From JAAYVZ01 sp035403265 (GTDB lineage Bacteria; Acidobacteriota; Thermoanaerobaculia; Thermoanaerobaculales; Thermoanaerobaculaceae), in contig DAONEV010000029.1 in the NCBI GenBank assembly GCA_035403265.1, positions 1 through 19,978 on the forward strand: a stretch of DNA of 19,978 nucleotides. Direction: 5' to 3'. A model generated the notes under the pieces. It worked only from the letters and a program-made list of their open reading frames with translations, did no database searches and was not told the DNA's origin. Positions 7,273-13,419 of the stretch are shown piece by piece. A program made the translations under genes and the position numbers. Position 1 is the stretch's first letter. Each line of letters opens with the position of its first letter.

Positions 7273-7898
7273 CTCGCCTCCTGGGGCAACCGCCGCACAG
7301 CCCTGTGACGGAGGTCCACGAGCTCCACGAACTCGCTGGTGGGGCTGTCGCCGAACCGGATCCTCACGACCACGCCGCCGCCCGCGGTGCCGATGGTCTC
7401 CAGGACCGTGATGATTCTCCCGTCCCCCATCTCCGCCTGCTCGCCGTCGATCGGCTCCCAGTCGCTGAGATCCTCTGCTGGCGGCTTGCCCGCCAGAATG
7501 CGCTCCTCGAGGCCATTCAGGGTCGCCGTGAGGCGGGCCATGGCGCTGGAGGGCATGACGTTGTCCTGGAGCCTGAGCAGCATCGGCGTCTCACCGGGCG
7601 GTGCCAGGCGCAGCTCGACGGCGCCCTCGCCCTGACCCTCGCCCATACTCGTGAACTTGGCCAGCTCCGGGTAGACCTCGCGTACGACCTGCTCGATCTG
7701 CCCGAGGATCAGCCCTCCCACCTCGGTATGCCTGAGATCTTCCCCGCCAGCCGCATCCCGGACGACGACGACGCCGTTGCCATCTCGAAACAGCGTGACG
7801 CGCCGCGTCTGGCCGTCCACCCGCACCAGGCGCTCGACCAGGTATGAGGGTTCGGGCGGCGCCGCCAGCAGCAGCGCGATCCCCAACAGCAGGCTCAT
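7269..7898 (-). CDS. Small secreted protein of unknown function
   Basis: 209 aa, not recognised as any family. The start is the ATG complementary to 7896-7898, overlapping the TGA of the upstream nucleotidyltransferase as ATGA, with GGAGG just upstream. Residues 1-17 (MSLLLGIALLLAAPPEP) form a short hydrophobic, signal-peptide-like segment without the usual basic residues at the start, so export is likely but not certain. The rest alternates short beta-type strands (RRVTLFRDGNGVVVV, AVELRLAPPGETPMLLRL) with one helix (MARLTATLNGLEERILAG), and the C-terminus is basic. Its stop overlaps the GTG of rsmD. It is wedged between two RNA-modifying enzymes, but an exported protein would not act with them directly, so the link is probably only expression. 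No cysteine or catalytic motif stands out. Confidence 0.8.
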   Translation of the reverse strand: MSLLLGIALLLAAPPEPSYLVERLVRVDGQTRRVTLFRDGNGVVVVRDAAGGEDLRHTEVGGLILGQIEQVVREVYPELAKFTSMGEGQGEGAVELRLAPPGETPMLLRLQDNVMPSSAMARLTATLNGLEERILAGKPPAEDLSDWEPIDGEQAEMGDGRIITVLETIGTAGGGVVVRIRFGDSPTSEFVELVDLRHRAVRRLPQEAR

Positions 7899-10519
7899 GG
7901 CGGGCCTCCTTCCAGCCTCAAGGCGACCGCGATCGCGTGCTCCACGGCGTTCTCGGCGGCCACCTCGCCGTTCAGCATGGCATCGCGGGTCCGCCGCATC
8001 GCCTCGCCCAGCCCGGGCCCCGGACGCACCCCGGCGGCCCGCAGCCTGGCGCCGGTGACCGGCACCGGCAGCCGCATCCACACCGTGAGGGCCTGCCGCA
8101 GCAACCGCCTCGTCTCCTCGCCGGCCATCGCCATCGTGACGAGGACAACGGCGCGCTCGTTGCGCTCGACCAGTGCCACCACCTCGCTGGGGCGCAAGCG
8201 GTCCTGGGCGAGAGCCGCCAGCGCCTTCTCGATCCGCCCGCGGGCCTCGCCGACCATGCGCCCGAGTCGACCACTCAGCGCCAGCCGCCTTGCCAGAGCC
8301 TCCCCACCGCGCTCGCCGGCCCGCGTCGCCAGCGCCACCAGGTAGGTCGGCCACCGGGTCTCCTCCCCGACCTCCTCTAGCGCCGCCCACGCCAGCACCT
8401 CGTGGAGCTGACCGACAAAACGCCGCAAGGGCTGCGACCAGGCGACGCCAGGAAGCACGGTGTCGAAGACGCCGAGGTTCGCGAGCTCGCCGAGTGCCTC
8501 GGCGGGATGGTCCTCCTCCAGCAGGAGCGCCAGCTCGTCGCGGAGCCGCTCCCCCGAGAGGTGGGCGAACACCCCCTCGCTCACCGCCACGGCAACCAGA
8601 GTCCGCGTCTCGGATGCGACGCCGAACCCCAGACGGGTCGAGAAACGAACGGCGCGCAGCACGCGGGTCGGATCGTCGAGGAAGGAGAGGGAGTGGAGGA
8701 CCCGGATCTGTCGACGCTCGATGTCGCGCCGCCCGCCGAAGAAGTCAAGCAGCTCGCCTCGGTGCCCTGGGGCGAGCCCCATGGCCATGGCGTTGATGGT
8801 GAAGTCCCGGCGGTAGAGGTCCTGCCGGATTGCCGAGGTCTCGACTTCTGGAAGCGCGGCCGGGCGGCGGTAGAACTCGGTGCGGGCCGTCGCCACGTCC
8901 ACCCGCAGACCGCCCGGGAGATGCACGACTGCGGTCAGGAAAGGCTCGTGGGGATGACTGTGCCCACCCAGCGCCTCCGCAAGACGGGCGGCGAGCTGGA
9001 TGCCGTTGCCTTCAACCACCACGTCCACGTCCTCGAGAGGCCGCCCGAGCAGCACGTCGCGCACGGCACCTCCCACCAGGAAGGCGCGCATGCCGTCCGC
9101 CGTCGCCAGCTCCCCGGCGGCACTGAGCACGTCGAGGAGCGGGGTCGGCAGCGCCCGCGAAAGCTGTCGCCCCATGTCCTGCACCACCAGCCGCGCCGAG
9201 GCGACGCGCCGGTCCAGCCGTGCTCCCTCGGCGAGCTGTCGCTCATACAGGCGGCGGAACAGATCCATCCGCGTCAGGACGCCCCATCCCGAGGCCAGGC
9301 GCACCAGCACGAAGCGGGTGTGCCCTTCCATGAACAGCCGCTGCAGGTCCTCGGGGGAGGCATCCGGGGGCGCCTCCGGAATGCCCGGTCGCATCGTCAT
9401 CGTGACCGGTCGCTCGCCCAGCCCTGCCGCTGCGGCCTGGTCCAGGATCTGTCGCGTCACGACCCCGATCAGCTCGCCGTCCTGCTCGACCGGCATGGCG
9501 TTGATGCGCAGCCGCACCAGGCGCTCCTTCGCCTCGGCGACCGTGGCCGCGGCGCTGCAGGAGTGCAGGAACGGCGTCGCCAGCGAGGAGGCCGTCCAGC
9601 GCCCGGCCAGAGCCTGGCCGATCGCCGTCAGGAGCGACTCGGACACCTCCACCGTCGAGCGCCCGCGCAGCCGCGCCGCCGCGGCAGTGGCATGCCCGCC
9701 CCCGCCGACGCCGGACATGAGCTTGCCGGCGTCCACCTCCGGCACCGTCGAGCGGGCAATGACGACGAGCTGGGGCGGCACCTCGAGCAGCACGACCACG
9801 ACCGGCAGGTCGAAGATCTCTGCGTAGCGGTGCACCACGTACGCGGCCTCCTCGAGACGCTCGCTGGGACGCGCCACGGAAAGGACGACGCGGCACCCCG
9901 CCACGTTGTGCTCCACGGCGCCCTCGACGAGCTGGTTGAGGAGCGCGAGCTGGTCCGGCTCGAGCGGGCGCAGCACATAGCGCCGCACCCAGTCGAGCCG
10001 CGCTCCGCGCGAGAGCAGCCACGCCGCGGCCTCGAGGTCGATGGTGGTGGTGTCCACGTAGGTGAGACCGCCGGTGTCCTCGTAGATGCCGAGGAGCAGC
10101 ATGCTGGCGGTCAAGGCATCGGGCTCGGCGCCGACACGCTGCAGCTCGCGTGTGACCACCGTGCAGGTGGCAGCCACCGGCTCGGTCAGGACCTCGGCAC
10201 CGGGAATGGTGTCGCTGGCATCCTGGTGGTGATCGACGACGCGCACCGGGCACCCGGCGGCGGCAATCAGCTCGCCCACCTCAGCGAGGCGCCGGAAAGA
10301 GCTGCAGTCCACGACCACGGCCTCGTGGATGCGGGCGCGCCGCAGCTCTCGCACCCGCACCTCGGGCAGCGTGATGTGCTCCGCGTCGAGGAAGCGGCGC
10401 ACCGCCACCTCCTGGGAGCCCGGAAACACCAGCCGTGCGTCCGGGACCAGAAGCCGCATCCCCATCGCCGCGCCCAGCGCGTCGAAGTCGGCCCCCAGGT
10501 GCGTGGTGATGATGCGCAT
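7895..10519 (-). CDS. DHH-CBS-CBS-tRNA nucleotidyltransferase / poly(A) polymerase family protein
   Basis: 874 aa, four modules. Residues 1-310 are a DHH/DHHA1 phosphoesterase unit with motif HLGADFDALGAAMG, the VDHH motif (95-98) and GVGGGGH (270-276). Residues ~315-425 are two CBS domains (NAMPVEQDGELIGVVTR; TRFVLVRLASGWGVLTRMDL). Residues ~475-625 are the class II nucleotidyltransferase head: FLVGGAVRDVLLG (480-492), metal-binding D497-V-D499, RRDFTINAMAM (570-580) and DPTRVLRAVRFSTRLGF. The rest is the helical RNA-binding body. Such fusions usually serve as A-adding tRNA nucleotidyltransferases, with CC addition by another enzyme, although CCA-adding activity is possible; the DHH part may remove nucleotides or degrade nanoRNA or cyclic dinucleotides. 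CBS pairs often bind adenosyl ligands. The chosen ATG (10517-10519) has no Shine-Dalgarno but has TACACT six bases upstream, fitting a leaderless mRNA. An in-frame ATG 30 bases further up lies beside a repeat and is less likely. It is first gene of a coupled trio with a secreted protein and rsmD. Confidence 0.92.
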   Translation of the reverse strand: MRIITTHLGADFDALGAAMGMRLLVPDARLVFPGSQEVAVRRFLDAEHITLPEVRVRELRRARIHEAVVVDCSSFRRLAEVGELIAAAGCPVRVVDHHQDASDTIPGAEVLTEPVAATCTVVTRELQRVGAEPDALTASMLLLGIYEDTGGLTYVDTTTIDLEAAAWLLSRGARLDWVRRYVLRPLEPDQLALLNQLVEGAVEHNVAGCRVVLSVARPSERLEEAAYVVHRYAEIFDLPVVVVLLEVPPQLVVIARSTVPEVDAGKLMSGVGGGGHATAAAARLRGRSTVEVSESLLTAIGQALAGRWTASSLATPFLHSCSAAATVAEAKERLVRLRINAMPVEQDGELIGVVTRQILDQAAAAGLGERPVTMTMRPGIPEAPPDASPEDLQRLFMEGHTRFVLVRLASGWGVLTRMDLFRRLYERQLAEGARLDRRVASARLVVQDMGRQLSRALPTPLLDVLSAAGELATADGMRAFLVGGAVRDVLLGRPLEDVDVVVEGNGIQLAARLAEALGGHSHPHEPFLTAVVHLPGGLRVDVATARTEFYRRPAALPEVETSAIRQDLYRRDFTINAMAMGLAPGHRGELLDFFGGRRDIERRQIRVLHSLSFLDDPTRVLRAVRFSTRLGFGVASETRTLVAVAVSEGVFAHLSGERLRDELALLLEEDHPAEALGELANLGVFDTVLPGVAWSQPLRRFVGQLHEVLAWAALEEVGEETRWPTYLVALATRAGERGGEALARRLALSGRLGRMVGEARGRIEKALAALAQDRLRPSEVVALVERNERAVVLVTMAMAGEETRRLLRQALTVWMRLPVPVTGARLRAAGVRPGPGLGEAMRRTRDAMLNGEVAAENAVEHAIAVALRLEGGPP

Positions 10520-10525
10520 GAGGAG

Positions 10526-10531
10526 AGTGTA
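10526..10531 (-). promoter_or_regulatory. Leaderless-type -10 box of the nucleotidyltransferase operon
   Basis: On the minus strand TACACT is followed by six bases (CTCCTC) and then the ATG at 10519. TANNNT at this distance is typical of leaderless transcripts, where transcription begins at or near the start codon. No Shine-Dalgarno is present. A heptamer repeat lies just upstream, and its TTGAGC units resemble a -35 but stand 22 bases from the -10, which is too far. Confidence 0.4.
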
Positions 10532-10541
10532 CCGCCCCCCA

Positions 10542-10720
10542 CCACCCACCCAGGCTCAAGGCTCCAGGCTCAAGGTTTCAGGCACTACAAGAGAAGGCAT
10601 GGCTGAGGAGCAAGTGGTCAGCCCTCGGCCTTGCCGTGCGGGCAAGAGCGAGCTCTCGAAGCTCGACACGCGACCGGGTGGGCGGTGGGCCTTGAGCCTT
10701 GAGCCTGGGCGGGTGGGTGG
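10542..10720. repeat. Inverted heptamer-repeat element (copies 2 and 3)
   Basis: The left arm 10542-10564 (CCACCCACCC, then AGGCTCAAGGCTC) is mirrored on the other strand by 10694-10720. All 23 left-arm bases match, with one 4-base insertion (GGGC) in the right arm. The full GGCTCAA blocks are 10551-10575 and 10690-10707. The ~130 bases between the arms contain a hairpin and no convincing ORF. The element fills the gap between the HEAT gene and the nucleotidyltransferase gene. It could be a REP-like or MITE-like unit; no target-site duplication was recognised. Confidence 0.6.
10624..10652. terminator. Two-stage hairpin inside the repeat element
   Basis: CTTGCC (10630-10635) pairs with GGCAAG (10641-10646) around the loop GTGCG. 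After a 2x2 internal loop, CTCG (10624-10627) pairs with CGAG (10649-10652). It lies about 70 bases downstream of the HEAT gene stop in the direction of transcription and may act as its terminator. There is no T tract. Confidence 0.35.
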
Positions 10721-10722
10721 GG

Positions 10723-11508
10723 TCAGAGGTAGTGCAGGGCTTCCTCGGCCTCGCGGCGCACGACGTAGGCGCGATCCCACTCGTACGCCTCGTCGGTCCC
10801 CAGGAGGCGCTCACAGAGGGTGCGGAGCTCGGCACGCTCGCCCGCCGTCATGTGGCCGAACTTCGCCAGCTTGCCGAGGCTGCGCACGGCCTTGGCACGG
10901 ATCGCGGAGCTGGCGTCCGCGAGGTTCTCCCGCAGGCGCGAGATGACGGCACGACGCACCTCGTCTGCCACGGCGGCGGGCTCGATCGACTCGGCCAGCT
11001 TGCCGAGGGCGCGCGTCGCCGTGTCCCGAGCCTCGGCGTGCGGCGACGCGGCGGCGGAAAGCACCACCGGCAGGGCCGCGACGACCTTCGGCGACTTGAT
11101 CTTGCCGAGGGCGTAGAGGATGAACACGCGCCGCTCCTCGTCGGCCTCGGCCCGCGCGTAGGCACCGAGCAGCGGTTCGATGGCATCGGCTCCAATGCGG
11201 CCGAGCGCCGTGGCGACGGCGAACTGGGCCTTGAAGTCGCCGGCGTCCAGCTTCTCGACGAGCGCCGGGATCACCCAGTGCCCGAACCCCACCACCAGGG
11301 TGATCGCCTCGTCGACGATCGGGGCCAGGCTCGGCTGCTCGAGCGGGTCGAGGTAGAACAGGCTCGAGACAACCTCGAACAGCTCGCGCGCCTCGGCCGA
11401 TCCGACCCGGGCGATCTCGCGCTCGACCAGCACGAGGCCCCGGCGCACGTCGACGAGCCGCGCGCTGGCCAGCAGCTTGCGGATGGTGAAGTTGGTCTCT
11501 TCGGGCAT
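10723..11508 (-). CDS. HEAT-repeat protein
   Basis: 261 aa. The start is the ATG complementary to 11506-11508, with GGAGG six bases upstream; in-frame codons further upstream encode low-complexity sequence and are left out. At least four HEAT-type helical repeats occur between residues 76 and 218, several ending in the recurring LGRI/LGKI/LGKL signature (ATALGRIG at 100-106, LYALGKIK at 131-138, TRALGKLAE at 165-173, RSLGKLAK at 209-216). Such repeats form a solenoid for protein-protein contacts; no catalytic motif is present. There is no signal peptide, so it is cytoplasmic. The partner is unknown. It lies upstream of the nucleotidyltransferase operon on the same strand but is separated by 203 bases with a repeat element and a hairpin, so it is probably its own unit. 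Divergent from the sulfurtransferase gene. Confidence 0.85.
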   Translation of the reverse strand: MPEETNFTIRKLLASARLVDVRRGLVLVEREIARVGSAEARELFEVVSSLFYLDPLEQPSLAPIVDEAITLVVGFGHWVIPALVEKLDAGDFKAQFAVATALGRIGADAIEPLLGAYARAEADEERRVFILYALGKIKSPKVVAALPVVLSAAASPHAEARDTATRALGKLAESIEPAAVADEVRRAVISRLRENLADASSAIRAKAVRSLGKLAKFGHMTAGERAELRTLCERLLGTDEAYEWDRAYVVRREAEEALHYL

Positions 11509-11609
11509 CGCGGCCTCCGAACTGTCTGATCCCCGAAACGCTCCCGCCGTCCCCTTCCTTCCATCGGTCCCGAAGCCCCCGTCTGTCTGGCACGATCCTC
11601 CTGCCGTTG

Positions 11610-11655
11610 TCCGGACCAGGGGCAAACGGTGTGACGCGGCTCACCCCGGTCCGGA
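11610..11655. other. Large hairpin in the divergent HEAT/sulfurtransferase intergenic region
   Basis: TCCGGACC-A-GGGG (11610-11622) pairs with CCCCGGTCCGGA (11644-11655), giving 12 base pairs with one bulged A and a 21-nt loop. The loop contains most of the CRP-like dyad at 11630-11645. It lies upstream of the likely transcription start, so it would act as DNA symmetry (extra protein sites) rather than RNA, unless transcription starts earlier. Confidence 0.45.
11630..11645. promoter_or_regulatory. CRP/FNR-family-like binding site upstream of the sulfurtransferase gene
   Basis: TGTGA-CGCGGC-TCACC matches nine of the ten specified bases of the CRP consensus TGTGA-N6-TCACA. Its centre (11637.5) is about 62 bases upstream of the start point expected from TATAGG at 11688-11693. 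That is close to the classic class I activator position of -61.5. An exact inverted copy of its 15-base core (11631-11645) recurs at 12727-12741. Which regulator binds is not known. Confidence 0.5.
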
Positions 11656-11687
11656 AGAGAAGCGTCACGCCCGCAGGTTTCCGAGTG

Positions 11688-11693
11688 TATAGG
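11688..11693 (+). promoter_or_regulatory. Candidate -10 box of the sulfurtransferase gene
   Basis: TATAGG stands about 57 bases before the ATG at 11750. No good -35 is present (CGTCAC at 11663 is 19 bases away), which fits an activator-dependent promoter with the CRP-like dyad upstream. The predicted leader is about 50 nt. Confidence 0.35.
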
Positions 11694-11749
11694 AGCCGCC
11701 CCGACCCAACCCCGGCGGACCGGCCTTCCCCCCCGAGAAGGAGACGACG

Positions 11750-12691
11750 ATGGTCACCAACCCTGCTCCGGACGTTGTGGTGGACACTCTCTGGCTCGCC
11801 ACGCACCTCGATGCCCCCAACCTCCGCATCGTCGAGTGCGACGCGGACTCCCGGCTCTACGACCACGGTCACATCCCGGGTGCGGTCAGGCTGGACTGCC
11901 AGGCTGACCTTGTCGACCTGGCCAGCCGGGACCTGGTGAGCCGGGACGAGCTCGAGGCCCTCGCCGGCCGCCTGGGGATCGGGAACGGCACCGATGTCGT
12001 GTTCTACGGCGACGAGCACAACATTCTGGCCTGCCACGCCTACTGGGTGTTCCGACTGTTCGGTCACACCCGCATGAAGATCCTCAACGGCGGGCGAACG
12101 CGATGGATCGCCGACGGCCAGCGGCTGGTGCGGGACGTCCCGCGCGTCGCCGTGTCCCGCTACATGTCCATCGACCGGACCCAGGAGTTCAGGGCGCTCC
12201 GGGAGGACGTCCTGCGCCATATCGGCTGGCCCGACCCCCGGTTCCCGAGGGTGAACCTCATCGGCCGGGCACTCGTGGACGACCGCTCGCCGGCCGAGTA
12301 CGAGGGCCAGTTTCGGCCCGACGGCGAGTATCCCGCCAGGTTCCGGCGCTCCGGGCACATCCCGGGAGCGTGCAACCTGCCGTGGCGCGAGCTGGTCCGG
12401 GCCGACGGCACCTTCAGGACCACGGAGGAGATCAAGCGGGTCCTGGTGCGGAAGGGCCTGACCCCAGAAAAGGACATCGTCGTCTACACGCGGATCGGTG
12501 AGCGCTCGTCGCTCGTGTGGTTCGTCCTCCACGAGCTCCTGGGCTTCCCCAAGGTCCGCAACTACGACGGCTCCTGGACGGAGTGGGGCAACATGGTCGG
12601 CATGCCGATCGAGAGCAGCGCTCTGGTGCGCATCCCGCCCAACACGGCGCGTCCCCGGTCGGTCGAGCCAATCCTGAGAGCGAGCGCCTGA
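11750..12691 (+). CDS. Rhodanese-type sulfurtransferase homologue lacking the catalytic Cys
   Basis: 313 aa, the normal size of tandem-rhodanese thiosulfate/3-mercaptopyruvate sulfurtransferases. The start is the ATG at 11750 with AAGGAG at 11738-11743. The N-terminal rhodanese domain (~5-135) shows YDHGHIPGAVRLD, VVFYGDEHN and KILNGGRTRWIADG. The C-terminal domain (~165-300) shows LVDDRSPAEYEG, SGHIPGACNLPW, the active-site loop YTRIGERSS and NYDGSWTEWGN. In active members this loop reads C-R-I-G-E-R-S-S; here the codon at 12488-12490 is ACG, giving Thr247 in place of the persulfide-forming Cys. Every other part of the loop is intact, so the frame is right. Cys95 (NILACHAYW) lies in a helix of the N-terminal domain, not in a catalytic loop. 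The protein may be a non-catalytic sulfur-carrier or sulfide-binding relative. There is no signal peptide. A CRP/FNR-like dyad precedes it, and a cytochrome c gene follows on the same strand. Confidence 0.93.
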   Translation: MVTNPAPDVVVDTLWLATHLDAPNLRIVECDADSRLYDHGHIPGAVRLDCQADLVDLASRDLVSRDELEALAGRLGIGNGTDVVFYGDEHNILACHAYWVFRLFGHTRMKILNGGRTRWIADGQRLVRDVPRVAVSRYMSIDRTQEFRALREDVLRHIGWPDPRFPRVNLIGRALVDDRSPAEYEGQFRPDGEYPARFRRSGHIPGACNLPWRELVRADGTFRTTEEIKRVLVRKGLTPEKDIVVYTRIGERSSLVWFVLHELLGFPKVRNYDGSWTEWGNMVGMPIESSALVRIPPNTARPRSVEPILRASA

Positions 12692-12705
12692 CCGGCCCTC
12701 GGGCG

Positions 12706-12729
12706 ACCACCCGGCACCGGGCGCGTGGT
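12706..12729 (+). terminator. Possible terminator hairpin after the sulfurtransferase gene
   Basis: ACCAC (12706-12710) can pair with GTGGT (12725-12729), and an inner CCGG-rich helix lies between them. It starts 15 bases after the stop codon. There is no T tract, and the right arm overlaps the CRP-like dyad at 12727. Confidence 0.3.
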
Positions 12730-12742
12730 GAGCCGCGTCACC
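12727..12742. promoter_or_regulatory. CRP/FNR-family-like binding site upstream of the cytochrome c gene
   Basis: GGTGA-GCCGCG-TCACC is a dyad with 5-bp arms and a 6-bp spacer. Bases 12727-12741 are the exact reverse complement of 11631-11645 upstream of the sulfurtransferase gene. The centre is about 72 bases before the start point predicted from TAGAAT at 12794. A further GCGTCAC half-site follows at 12744-12750. Confidence 0.45.
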
Positions 12743-12793
12743 CGCGTCACGATGGCCTTCCGTCTGGAGGGAATGCAGGCTCGCTGTTGGCAG

Positions 12794-12799
12794 TAGAAT
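12794..12799 (+). promoter_or_regulatory. Candidate -10 box of the cytochrome c gene
   Basis: TAGAAT matches five of six bases of TATAAT. It stands 25 bases before the ATG at 12819, so the leader would be very short, starting next to the GGGAGG RBS at 12807-12812. No clear -35 is present, consistent with dependence on the upstream dyad. Confidence 0.4.
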
Positions 12800-12818
12800 C
12801 CAGACAGGGAGGTATTCG

Positions 12819-13211
12819 ATGCGCAAGCAGGAGCTCCTGGTCGTTGGTGCGGTGCTGGGCGTGGCCGTCGCTCTGGCGGTCGGCGCCGAGTCGCCGCTTT
12901 CGTACGCGCGGGACGTCGAGCCCGTCTTCGTCAAGGAGTGCGTCGAGTGCCACGGCGGCGACAACCCCAAGAAGGGCCTCGATCTATCCGAGGGCAAGGG
13001 CCTCAAGAACCTGTTGGACGTCAAGTCCACGATGGTGGAGATGCCGATCCTGAGGGCCGGTGACCCGCCGGGCTCCTTCCTCTGGCTCAAACTCACGCAC
13101 ACGGCCACTCAGGGTAAGGGCATGCCTCGCACCCTGTTCGGCGCCCGCAAGCTCCCGAAGGAGCAGCTCGACCTCATCCAACAGTGGATCATCCAGGGCG
13201 CCAAGCCCTGA
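12819..13211 (+). CDS. Small monohaem c-type cytochrome (planctomycete-cytochrome-like)
   Basis: 130 aa, ATG at 12819 with GGGAGG six bases upstream. Residues 5-23 form a hydrophobic signal peptide or anchor (LLVVGAVLGVAVALAVGA). The mature part begins near SPLSYARDVEPVF, typical of the cytochrome c domain that Planctomycetes and Acidobacteriota use in surface or periplasmic proteins. The haem-binding motif is C41-V-E-C44-H45. M102 in GKGMPRTLFG is the likely distal ligand, and the C-terminal helix LPKEQLDLIQQWIIQGA is the standard last helix with WI..GA. It should carry electrons in the periplasm. Its partner is not in the window. It is downstream of the sulfurtransferase gene and shares with it a nearly identical upstream dyad, suggesting joint control by respiratory or carbon state. 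No haem-lyase genes are nearby. Confidence 0.9.
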   Translation: MRKQELLVVGAVLGVAVALAVGAESPLSYARDVEPVFVKECVECHGGDNPKKGLDLSEGKGLKNLLDVKSTMVEMPILRAGDPPGSFLWLKLTHTATQGKGMPRTLFGARKLPKEQLDLIQQWIIQGAKP

Positions 13212-13419
13212 GCCACTCCCGTCAGGCCGGCAAACACCGGGCAGCCGGCAAGCGGGCTCCGGCGGTGGGATCCGTGGACGCCTTGCCTGGCACGGTCGGG
13301 CGGCGCACCCGGAAAATTCTGGTAGCATTTCCTGCAGATGGTGAGCGATGTGAACGACGTCGAGGCAACTGGCGGCCGTGGTCTGGGAGCCGGGAGCCTG
13401 CACGCGCCCGGAACCGGGA
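13212..13419. other. Intergenic region with hairpin, heptamer-like repeats and a possible leader ORF
   Basis: This 208-base gap separates the cytochrome gene from the GGDEF-EAL gene. GCCGGC occurs at 13226-13231 and 13244-13249 and could form a weak terminator hairpin. TAGCAT at 13323-13328 is a poor -10 candidate. An ATG at 13338 opens a 29-codon frame that ends in TGA at 13425-13427, overlapping the next gene's start. Two GGGAGCC units stand in tandem at 13385-13398, another heptamer repeat at a gene junction. Nothing here is strong. Confidence 0.35.

Noticed and set aside
8402..10606. Very long plus-strand open frame antisense to the nucleotidyltransferase gene
   Set aside because: It is antisense to a gene with clear conserved motifs, has a His/Gln/Arg-rich composition without any fold signature, and long antisense frames are expected at this GC.
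12032..12034. Cys95 of the sulfurtransferase as a replacement catalytic residue
   Set aside because: It lies in a helix after the N-terminal domain's YGDEHN loop, not in an anion-binding active-site loop, so normal rhodanese chemistry is not expected there.
13288..13302. TGGCACGG resembling the -24 part of a sigma54 promoter before the c-di-GMP gene
   Set aside because: The -12 GC dinucleotide is off by one base and the TTGC element is missing.
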